A stretch of 64,000 nt of DNA from positions 676,284 through 740,283 of the forward strand of contig MNCI01001310.1 in assembly GCA_015680685.1 (NCBI GenBank). Direction: 5' to 3'. A model generated the notes under the pieces. That model searched no databases. It saw only the letters and a list, made by a program, of their open reading frames with translations, and was not told the DNA's origin. The DNA comes from Gnetum montanum. Lineage: Eukaryota; Streptophyta; Gnetopsida; Gnetales; Gnetaceae. Numbering within the stretch: the stretch's first letter is position 1; each line of letters begins with the position of its first letter. Made by a program: the position numbers and the translations under genes. Below, piece by piece: positions 24,501 through 36,500 of the stretch.

Positions 24501-27500
24501 CCTTCCATTAAAGCTGTCATTAGCAAGAAAATTCCCACCCTGAATAGACCAAAGGCAGAAACATGATAGAGATAACACAATTGTAGTTATTATAAAACCT
24601 GAAAGCTCTCCAGCCTAACACCAGGGCCTCCCAGACACCTTGCAAAATTGAAATATTGTGGCTAACCTATGGGAATAAATAGACAACAAACAATCTCACG
24701 CTTATGCAAGAGAGATCTAAAATGATCAATTTTAATGAATCCCTCTTCAACATCAATAGATTCACCTTTCTTCATGTAGAAAACATAAACCTGAACATAC
24801 CACAAAGGACATTGCAAACTATACAATATCCATAGTTACATGTTCAGAGAACAAAATAGACATCAAAATTTAATTTTTGCTTTTTCTTTGAATACAACTC
24901 CAACAGAAGCAAACTTGCAATATCTTTATATGCCCACATTTACTGCATTTCCAACAAAGTGATATCTGCTTTCTCTTTCCGCTCTTTCTAACTAGTGGTT
25001 GGCTTCTTGATAAGTTTCTCTACTTTGAGGATGACACACTTATTCCATTCTAAGAATGGCGATAACTTCCTCATAGTCCATTGCTGGGAATATTTTGGCA
25101 TTGTTGCTATCACCACATGACCTCAACTCCTAATTTTAGCATCATAGTGTCTGCAGTCTAAATTGGCACTATTAACTGTTGCTGATGTGGACCATAAAAG
25201 GGAAAAAGTCTGATTTTACTTGATAAGGCGGTCACCCTTTGCTAATTTAATACTAAAATTAAATTCAAATAATTTAGGAAGCACAAAATGAATTAATAGT
25301 TACCTTTGATAAAGATACCTATGAATTTTAAGGCATTGGATTAATGTATAAATCATAGGTGTACAGACAACAAATGTGTTGTGTCTTCACTATTATATTA
25401 AATTGAGTGGCTTAAATGTAACACCTCCACCTCTCACCCCAAAACTATAATGATATTCTGCCTAAGACTAGCTAATGATTGGATCAAAGGAAACCCTATG
25501 CATAATCGATCAGCAATCACAACAGAAGGAAACATAGAAAGTAAAAACAATTTATAGAACAAGCTTGCTACACTCAACTATCAGGTGAAAAATCTCATCT
25601 CATATACATTATCACATCAGTCCATGCAAATCTATCATATCAGTCTATGCAAAGCACTCAAAACAAACTATTTGTCCATAGTCAAAGGATCACGACTGTT
25701 CCTACTAAGCCCCAAACAAAAATGTTTGTCTTGTAAGTTAGATTATATATGAATGTACAAATAGACATGGAGACCTAGGCTCCATCCCCCTTCATCAGCC
25801 TTGACACTCATCAGTGTCTCTAGCTTCATCACTTGTATAAAACATAGTGTACACTGAGTGGGAAGTCTTTACACTTCCCTTGCTATATGGAGGACAGGTA
25901 GTGTACTAGAGGAGAGGAATGGGGAAAGATAGTATCTTGCGTCAAAGGTTAGTCATGCCAATACATTTTGTACCTTAACACAAACACATGAAGCATGGCA
26001 GCAATCAGAGCATTAGACATACATATTAATAGAACCGCACAAACTACACTGTATCCTAATGACACTTATACACACACTCCATCACAAGTATCAAACTTAA
26101 ACATCACAACACGCACACACAATTCATGTGGTAGCTAGCATATCTACAAGTGTAAAATGTGTATCAGTTGCCTTGAGTACTCATTAACAAATGCTTGCAA
26201 GTCTTTTATTTACCTGTTGGTGCTAGGGTTCATCAACCCATGACCCACAACCATTAGCCTTCCAGAGGATTGGCCATAGGTACAAACACACCTATGCCAC
26301 AAACCAATCGTAGGGATGAACACACCTATGCTCTTCCACTCCTAGGATGAAGCCTGAGAGAGGAGCCTTACTAATGTATCATAGTTCGGGTCAATCCATG
26401 ACTGCCTCCAGGGTGCCTCATCAGCAACCAATCCACATACCTCACATTAGCTGTACACATTGACTAACCGGAAGCAACAAGTGCTACATGCATTGTTGCA
26501 AAAGAAAAGGACATCAAGGTTTGATATTAGACTAGCTTAAGCCTCAACAATACATGCATTCTAGCACTAGCACCCATGCATGCATTCATCACATCACACA
26601 CAAATCTGATAAAGGTTCAGTACATCTCATAAACATATCTTGCTAATGGCACTAATACATGTCACAGACCCACAAATAACCATTGGTGGTGAGGTTCCAT
26701 AGCCACCCATCGCACATACAATTAATTACCAGCACAACTAATTTACCTAAAACATTCTAGGCATCTACTGATATATCACTCAGACATTAACCGACTATCA
26801 ACTCTGGTAAACCAAATCCGGTCCACCTGTTAAGTACAAACACTAAAATAATGACTTCCAACAGCAACAAAAAAACATTGCAACGAAAGAAGGTAAAAAA
26901 AAAAAAGGCTGGGGAGGACTTACATGAAGAAGAGCAGAACATTCTGCGGCAACTTCAAGGCCTTGATCTAGAAGAGGAGACATACTGGAAACAAAGGTCA
27001 TGGGTCAGATGGCTCCGGGAAGGGGACATGCAAACAAAATTTTTCTTTGCCATTGCTAAGACACGATGATGGGGCCAACCAAGTTGTTTACACACCTGAG
27101 ATGGGAGGATTATTGATGAACCACAGAGTGTCACTAGGGAGCTGACTCAATATTGGGAGAAGATTTGGGCCAAGCGACCCACCAATCCCATTTCAGTCCC
27201 AATTGCGCAGGTGCTGAACAAGGAAGACAACACCCGGTTGTTGACCCCATTCTCTTGGCAGGAACTCATTGCCACCATCAACGACATGCCGAGAGGGAAG
27301 GCGCCTGGTCCAGACGGTTGGAGTCTTGAGTTCTTTCGGACCTTCATGGATATTGTGGGATCCAATATCCTGGACGCCTTCACACTTATGCTGGACAAGA
27401 GGCAGGTTCGAAGGGAGATCAATTGCTCTCGAATTGTGTGCATCCCGAAGCAAATGGAGGCACACCACCTGGAACACTTTCGTCCTATTGGGGTCTGCAA

Positions 27501-30500
27501 CGTTTTGATTCGGGTTTTCTCCAAATTGATTGTGCATAGGCTGGTGCCTCTCATGCCCAAGCTGGTGGGAGTTAATCAAGCAGGGTTTGTGCAAGGTCGA
27601 ACCCTTCAGGACCAGGTTCTACTCATGCAGGAGGTGTTCCACTCGCTTCTGACTACGGGTTTCCCAGGGCTCTATCTCAAGCTCGATATTACCAAGGCGT
27701 ATGACACACTCACCTGGGAAGCCTTGGCTACCATAATGCAACGGAAAGGTTTTGACCAGGGGTTTATCCAGCTTTGCATCCACATGTAGTCATTCGCTAG
27801 CTTCTCCTTTGACGTGGGGGGGGGGGGGGGGGGGCGCGGGGGGGGCCCTCCCCTCCCCTGGGAGGGGGTTACGGCAGGGGGACCCACTTTCGCCCCTGTT
27901 GTTCATTATTGCTATGGACTTGATGCAACTTTATTGTAGAATGTTGAGGGTTGACAGATTAGACATTACAGGGGTGGAATGTCGGGCAGAGCACTATGCG
28001 GATAACACAATGTTGCTTAGTCGGGTGGGGGTCCCACAAGCACGGTGCATCAACATTGCCCTTTCCCGATTGGCGGATGAGTTGGGACTGGAGATTAATA
28101 GGGCTAAATCCTCAGCTCATTTTATTAATGTGGATTCACAAATTTAAAATCGGGTTGTGCAAGTCCTGAACATCTTGCCCGGAACAGTCAAGGACTCCTA
28201 CCTGGGTATCCCACTCTTCCAGTGGGGGCGGAGCATGTCTTGGGGGACATTATTGGAGAAGGTTGAACGGAGGATGAGTCACTGGGCAAATTGTTTCTTG
28301 ACCCGGAAGGGGCAATTGGTTGTGGCATTAGGGACTCTCACAACGATTACTTGGTTTGTGGCAGTAGTTGCCACCCCTCCGAACGCCATCATTAACAAGA
28401 TTAACATGCAGATTAGGCGTTTCCTTTGGACGGGGGGCAGAGGGGGGGGGGGGGGCAAAATCCACCTTGTGTGTTGGGAACGGGTCGCACGCCCCTATAA
28501 TGTGGGGAGGCTGGGCATCTCGTTGAGGCCCTAGCAGACACTCTACCGCCATGCGCGTGTGATGCAGGCACATGGGTGGTTGGGCCTTGAATCACACCGA
28601 TTGATGGCGGCTAGGTACCCGCAGGTGTCAGGTTGGCAACAGATTTGGAGGGGGTGGCTCCCCGAGAAGATCAAAATGTTCATGTGGTTACTGTGAAATG
28701 ACGTGTTACCAGTTCGCACGCTTCTGCGTAGATGTGGCCTTAATGTGGACGACACCTGCCCCCTGTGCGGCGCTGCGCCAAAAACGGTTTGGCATTTCAT
28801 CGCTAATTGCGCATACATGTGCGCCACGTGGCACGCAGCTGGGGCGACCCCCCACCGATGCGCCTGACTGGTGACTCTTAGGCCATGCTACTTTTATGGG
28901 TAGCGTGGGAGACAAGAAACCGCATTGTTTTCCAGCAGGTCAGGTTGCTCCCGCCCCCGCTAGTGGTTTCCTAAGCTCTTCACGTGTGGAACGAGATCGA
29001 GGCAACGATGGGAGTCACATTGACTTTCGAACCTGATTGTGCTGCGTTTCGGAAGGAGGAAGAACTTTGGGAAATGGTGGAACAATGCGGTTGGAATGGC
29101 CCCTGTAGCGATTTGCAGGTGACCCAGACCTTGCAGATGACACATTCTTCTCTAACTGGCGCAATGACCGGACTTACTTTCGGGGAAGAGAGGTAACCGT
29201 CACGGAATCCTTGATTGCCAGATGTTTGGGGGCCCAGGCCGCTGGCGAGGTCATTTTGCCTTCCACATGAGGGTTGCAGGACACGGAACTGTTCTTCGAT
29301 GGGCCAGTGCCACACACGCAAAGCAGGCAAGTGCCCAGATTCTCCTTGCCCCGAATTTGGGCTTGAGCGACAGATCTGGTAGACAAATTTTTTGTCTAGT
29401 TTGACAATGGCTCCAAGCTCCACAGCATCCACTTTACCTTTCTCCGTTGCCTGAAGTTGGGGTGCCAAGTCAACTTACCATGGTTTTTTTCGGAGGCCCT
29501 ACAACTTCAGAGACAGTGCTGTCATTCAGGGCTCATCCTGGCCTTATGGTGGGGGGCAGAGGGTGGGGGGGGGGGCAAAACTCGTAGGAAACACCCCCCC
29601 CCCCCCCCCACCCCACGCGGGGGGCCTTCCTTGCCTAGCTCATCATCTTCGGCCAACCGGGAGCCCCTCTGGACCCTACCTGCAATGACCTACACACAGA
29701 AATGGCGGAGCCAGCGTGGACGGTGCCCCCCAACCAGTACTGTGACACCGGAGTCGTCTCTGCCTAAGACCTCCAGGTGTAGTGCAAACCGGGACGAGGA
29801 GTTGCAGCAGGTTGCACAAAAGGCCGCAACCACGGCATGCGAGGTTGAGTGGCAGGAATGGGAGGCAAAATGGCAGGAATCCCTCGCGCAAGCACAGGCT
29901 GAGTTGGAGGCCCAGTTTAGAGAAAGGGAGCAGGAGAGGGTGAGGCAACAAACCCTCCTGGCCGATGCAGGTCGAGCCCGGCTGGTGGATGAGATCCGGG
30001 CCCAAGTGCGGGAAGAATTGATGCAGGAGGAAAATGCCTGAAGGGAGCACAAGGAGGTTGAACAGGCGTAGCTTGAACGAGAACAGGAGGAGGAGGCCCA
30101 GTGGCCGAGCCAACTGGACCAGGCACACGAACATAGCGCCAGCTAGTGGCTTAGAAGTGGACGGTGCCCATACCTCATAGTGGGCATCAATTGCGACAGC
30201 TCCTGGGGGGAGCTCAGGCACCATATCCACCAGACCTTGGCACGCTTCCATCTAGATGCGGGGACATCAGTGGCAGATTGGAACAGATGGGAGTCAGCTA
30301 TGCAAGGAATCCAGCAGGCTGCTAGTTTTGTTGACACGGAGCTTCATCGAAACACGCTAGATATTCTTCATGAGCTGGAATGCCCACACTGTGCTTGCCA
30401 TCGCCTGTCGACAAACCCCTAGCAGGGTCGCTGCTTTCAACCCGCAAGGGTCGCTGTTGCCCCCCCTCCCCCACCCGTTTTTCTTTGACCTTTCCTCCTC

Positions 30501-33500
30501 CCCCCCCCTCCCAATGTTTGAGTCTTGCGCCCACCCCCCAACCCCCAAAAAAAACCTAATGAGGACATCACCCAACCTTTATGTAATCCTCAATGCATTG
30601 TTGTATGTGCTTCTTGCTTGTGTGTGTTGTCTTTGTGTCTTGAGGAGTTTGGGTTGCATTCTGTATGTTCCATGGCCTTTGGGAGTTTGTTGGTGGCATT
30701 TGGGACTTCAGCTTGGACATTAGACTGTTTTGGGTCAGATTTGAAAAGACGTCTTCCCTGCCTGAAAGACTGTTTATCCACACAAAAGACATCTTCCATG
30801 CCTGAAAGATGTGTTATGCTCAAGCCTGGCTCTTAGCAAAGAGGTCTTCCCAAGCCCAAAGACATCTTCTGTGCAACTTTTTCAGCTTGTGAAAGATGAC
30901 TTCTCTTCTAGGACTTCTTCTTTGGCAAGACACTGGATATTAATTTGAATTTTTGAATGCTAGGGGAGACAAAAGGTCACACAAGAAAGTACAAATATGC
31001 ATAAAAGGCTTGAGTTTGAGTAAGAGTTGAGAGTGTAAGAAAGTGAAGAGAGATTTAAGAGGTTTCTTGAGAGCTTGTGCAAGTGAGGAAGCAACATTAT
31101 GTTCAATTGAGTGATAGGCAAGAGTGAGGCACTTTAGAGAGGTTAAAGGAATTTCTTATAAGTGTTCTTATCTTGAGCTTTGTGCTCCAAGTGTGAGCAA
31201 TTGATGGATTGAGAGGGCACATGTGGCTTTTAAGATCCTTGGGAGGTTTGAGTTGAGCTTGGCTCATCATAGTTAATGTATTTCTCTATTTTGAAAGTGG
31301 TTTCATAAAGGAAGAGTTGCTCCATTTCCTTGTGTTTTTTCATTTTCTAAGCTAATTTTGCTTGAAAAGGTTGTGGAAAGTGTCCTTTTAGGGTCGACTG
31401 AGGCAGATCTGTATGACAACCACATAATACAGGCAAAGGGTAACCCACAAATTTAATCTGAAGAATGCAAAGGTTCAAATAATTGTGGAAGTCTGTGAAA
31501 CCTAAACGAGGCTCTATCCTGAACAAACAGTTTTCTCCATAGACACCCGAATCACCAATTCTGTGCTGGACAGTTAGCTTTCCTGATGCAGACATTCAAA
31601 TTAACAATTGTCTTGGAATGGCTCAAAGAAAGCTATAGTTTCATCCATGGCAGTGGAAGATTTTAGCAGTGGTGGTGGTAGACGTTTAGCCACAATCAGG
31701 AAGATGAAATGGAAAAGGTGTAATAGAATTTTTTGGGGGGTTGTTCTATGCATAGGGAAAAAGTATACGTGACTTGTGTACTATTTTTTATGTATTATAT
31801 GAACTTTAAGGGTTTTATTGACACGGAATTTTTTTAAGGCCAACGAATAATTTTCCAACTCAATTAATAGATTGGGATCTACAGCCTATAACTCATGCAT
31901 AAAGATTAAATCAAAAACTGATCAAACTGCAATAATGTCAATCCACATACATCATCATATTCATATTCCAAATATCAGTAACTCAAGTTCATAAATGGCA
32001 AACGTCCACTATACACCCAATAGACGTCATAAACACATACTGAACTGTTGCTCTTTCCTCAATCCTCCATTTCTGCCCGTATCATCACCTGTCTTAACAC
32101 ATTCCACAGACTCTGTGTGTATAGTCATGGCATAATCAGGACATCAAAAATCATATAATAATTTTGCATCACATGAAATCATCCTAAAGCTCATAACACT
32201 ATGAAGCAACTAGCAGGACCCACACCCTGATCCTATTTATGCGTATTCATAACAAGGCATCAACTATACCAAGGGGTCCTACAGTGGGGTGTTACATCAT
32301 GCGATGAACACAGTACAAATATTGGAGTAAAAACACAGAGGGCTTTACGTGTTTCAGTCAAGGTGGTGTATTCCACATGAAAGGAAATAGAAATATATCC
32401 TTTCCTCCTCAAGGGTCAAATCTGTTCTCTAGTATTAGATCAATTATTGATCATCATTATCATTTGCCTAGCCTTATCCTAACTACATGGGGTCTTCCAT
32501 ATGAGTATTTTTTCATGCCATTTGCTTTTGTGAAGAGCTATATAAACATTAATATCCAAATCTTGGATGTCTTACTTTATACAATCAAACCAAGTATGTT
32601 TTGGTCTACATCTTTATTGGTTCTCCTCAACTTTAGTAATGCAACATGGTCTAACAGTAGCATTCTCTAGTCTTCTTACTACATGATCTATAAGCAATGG
32701 CAGGTGTTTTAAATCAGTAGATTAATCATTATACAAGATTAATGCTGGTTATACAAGGTTGACCAGACCAGGAGTTTCTACAAATGTTGGATTATCATTG
32801 TCATTAATGGTTGCAATTACCTTAAGAAGAAATTATTATTTTGATAAGTTAAATTATACATTTTTGCTTTGAAAACTCGTACCTGACACATCATAATTAT
32901 AGAGTGACTTTATAGCATTTCCTTATATGTGTTGTTCAATAACACATCAAATATATCTTTTTAGGCCTAATTTTTTTATTCCTGACATTTGTTAATGTCC
33001 ATTATATCAAATCTGAAAATCAAAATTTTTTGGAAACATTGGTATGATTCTATTGAAATATTGCAATTTGCAGGGTATTAAATTCAATTTCATGCATAGA
33101 ATTGTTGTGAACTATTTTTTAAAATTTAATATCTTGCATTCGCCATTTGTGATTTCTTGCAGGAGTTAAAAAATGAAGGTTTGATATCATTAACTAATGT
33201 CTCTGGAGAGGTAAAGTTCTGTAATGTTTCTTTCCAGTATGATAAAACACTTCCCCTAGCACTCAGAAATCTCAGCTGGCATGTCAAATCTGGAGACACT
33301 GTTGCTATTGTTGGTCCTTCTGGCAGTGGGAAGACAACTGTTGCTAAATTATTGCTTCGACTTTATGAACCTACCATGGGTAGGTTTTTCACATGCTTAT
33401 GTTTTTGGCTAGAATGTCCTACTCTGTTACATGTTTGGTGTATTTTTCACCACTACTTGTTTTAAAGGTGCTTATCTAAATCATACAGTAAACGTGATTC

Positions 33501-36500
33501 CTGATTAAATACGTTTTATTTAAAGTAAATGATATTTAAAAATTCTGTCTTGGTAACGTCGTTTTCAATAGCCATAGTTGTTATATTCTTTAAATATCTA
33601 TTATAAAGTGTTAAGAATATATTTTACTTTCGCTAACTAAAAAAATTACATGTTGTTTCTCCTAGGCTGCATATTAATTGACGGTCATGATATAAGAAAC
33701 ATAGATTTGAAGAGCTTGAGGAAACACATAACACTAGTTCCCCAAGATGTTGTAAGTTATCTTCCTTGTTATCCATGTGCTCAGATGCTCTGACTTGATA
33801 TTTGTGTGATTGTATGAAGAATCTTGTAAGAAATGTTCTGAATAAAAACTCATTAAATCCTGTGTTTTCCATATAACGCACTTCATCTTGTTACTGTTAT
33901 ACTCGGTGAAATACAGCTGTGAAGCTTATAGATATTCTTCAAATAAGTTCTGGTCATTCTTTGATTGAACTGGGAAAGTCGTGTAATTCTGGAATACTTT
34001 TGTCATCCCTTGCATTTTGTTCAGGCACTCTTTTCAGGGACTGTAGCTGAAAATATTGCATATGGGGTTTTGCCTGACTTAATTGATATGAAAAGGGTTG
34101 AAAATGCTGCAAAGTTAGTTAATGCTGACTCATTCATTCAAATGCTTCCTCACGGATACTGGACAGAAATAGGACAACGTGGTTCAACCTTGAGTGGGGG
34201 CCAACGCCAAAGGCAATTTTATTTCTCTTTATTTCTTTGGTTGCCATGGTTTCTTGACATGTACATGTTAAAATCGTTGGAAGATAGTTGCTAAGGTAAA
34301 TTATAGGAAATCTGACATGTTTCTTCTGTTCATGATGCAGAGTAGCTATAGCAAGAGCATTATATAAGGATGCGTCCATATTAGTATTGGATGAGGCAAC
34401 CTCTTCCCTTGATAATTCTTCCGAGTCACTTGTACGAGAGGCTTTGGAACAGCTTACGGCTAACCGCACTGTAAGTTGAAATACATGGTTTAAATTTTAA
34501 TTCGAAGATTTACTGCTTAGGAGGATGGTATCATTATGTTATGTAAAATGATTTTCTATATTTACTATTAAATTTTGTTGGCAATGCTCTGTCCTTTGGA
34601 GTAAAGGATTATTACTCAGAAGCTTAATGCTCATCTTGCCAAGCTAGAGTCCTGGGAGGGTGGTAGATGTGCCAAAGCCTAACCTCTTCCAAGTGGCTGC
34701 ACCTAGGCTCAAACCCATGTCTTATGACTTGAGAAACAAACACTTGACCATCACTCTAAGCACCTTGGTGGGATGAGCACTCCTATCTTTTAGTGGATTT
34801 GAATAAATTTAAGCATTGCAAATAACCTTCTTGTACTACGATATTTTACGTTGCGGTGGGAGTCACAAGCATGATACACAATTACATGTAAAATTTGAAA
34901 GCAAAACTGAACTATTTTATTATTTTCACATGGTGACCACATGACTCTAGGGTTCAATTTTACAAAATTCAGTTTGAGTCATTTATTTCACATAACTGTG
35001 TCTCAATTTACTGGGATTGAACCTGTGAGTAGGATGTGAATTGAAAGTCTTAGGAATCATAATGCTAGGAAGAATAAATTTCTAACGTGTCATTTTTATT
35101 CTAAAAAATAAAATATAGCCAATACTGTCATTTGGCAGTAAGAAGTCATTTTATTTAAATAATAACTATTGACTGTTTGAAATCATGAAATCTTTTCAGA
35201 TTTTACTATAGCAGTCATTCAATGTTGACATGATTTCATTTCAAGCTTCTTATAGTTTCCCGGTAGGAATGCCACTTAGGGCAAATACTCATTTATAAAT
35301 GCTGTATGACGCATTTCAAATTTTTTTTGAGGAATGTATGGGTTGTATATTCATTATAACAAGATGGGGGTATCTGGATACCTGAACAAAATGTCAACCC
35401 ACCAAAACAACTTGCCCCAACCCACCACATCAAGCAAAGAAAAGAAAAACCTTATATGCAAGTAGGGAGTCGAGTGCATGCACAATAGGTCCTCTCTTGA
35501 GCATATACCGCATCCAGCACTGCTCTATGTCTTTCGGAGTCAACAAAATTTGTAGCCTCTTGGAAACTCTTGAAGACCTGCTCCTTCCTCCGACAGGCCT
35601 TCGGGGTGCCTTTGTTGTCCAAATGCAAATCCTTGCCTATGTGCTTGATGTGGCGACAAAGAGCAGGCCAAGAGGTGTTCCGCTTGATGTCTATGATTAC
35701 ATATGGGCACCGTCCCTCCTACAACCAAGCTCTAGCACTCTATTCATGTGCCATGTCCAATTGTTGTTGGACTAAGGCCTTCTCCTCTTCTTCTTTGGCC
35801 CTTCCTCTTCTTCTTTGGCCCTTTGCTCTTGCTCTTGCCTAGCCTTCTCCCTTGCCTCTTGCATGCCTCTTGCATGCACGCCTCCTCTTGGAGTTGCGTG
35901 TGCAAGGTCTTCCTAAGCTCCACCTCAAGGGCCTCCTGAGCTGCTGCCTTTGCTAGATCTCTCCTCCACCGCTTGGCCAGTGCTTCTTCCTAGAAGCGAC
36001 CTTCAGCCTCCTCTAGCCATCGCCTGAAATCTTCTATACGAGTGGTCCAGTGTGACTGCCAAGCAGCTCGCTCCTCATCTCATGCATGACTAGCCGCTGC
36101 CTCCACTGCCTTAGCCAGGACATCGTCTAGGCTGGACTACCCCATATCCTCCGCACCCCCACCCTCTCCTCCAAATAATAAAATTTACAGATTTATTTTT
36201 TCCAATAAATTTTGGCAATTTACTCATTCAAACAAGGCTTCCATATTTCAGATATGAACATGTTAGTTCTTCAGGTAAATATTTAGAATACCCAAATATG
36301 TTTTGAAAATTTAGACTTTAGTTGAGTAAATGACTCAAGGATTGATTGGATGGTTTAGAAGCTCTATATAATGGCCAGAAGAATATAGTTAATTTAAAGT
36401 GGGTTTAAGTCTATAACAATATATTTGATGTGACACGAAAATAGTTATAATCAGAAGACTATACAAATTGGAATATTCCATGGGAATGCATTGAAGTTCA

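Larger units (their letters stand above)
26851..30550 (+). mobile_element. 5'-truncated LINE (copy 2, same family as copy 1)
   Basis: It starts inside ORF2, upstream of reverse transcriptase, so ORF1 and the endonuclease are missing, as is common for LINEs. Its [14 protein letters not shown] stretch aligns with EEEYWRQRARVSW in copy 1 (about 3860-3905), and the following domains come in the same order: reverse transcriptase, zinc finger, globular-looking domain, coiled coil. Several poly-G or poly-C runs interrupt the frames. The 3' end is uncertain; C-rich and A-rich tracts around 30460-30560 resemble those near the 3' end of copy 1 (545-590). No target duplication was found. Confidence 0.75.

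Noticed and set aside
29676-30251. 191-codon minus-strand frame in the second LINE
   Set aside because: It is the antisense shadow of the coiled coil; the + strand frame is repeated as protein in other copies, while this one is not.
31347-31595. 82-codon minus-strand frame in the intron
   Set aside because: No domain and no copy elsewhere in the window.
33965-34294. Reading through the exon at 34212 as a longer exon
   Set aside because: It would add unrelated residues and stop, whereas splicing with the GC donor restores the conserved [11 protein letters not shown] segment exactly.
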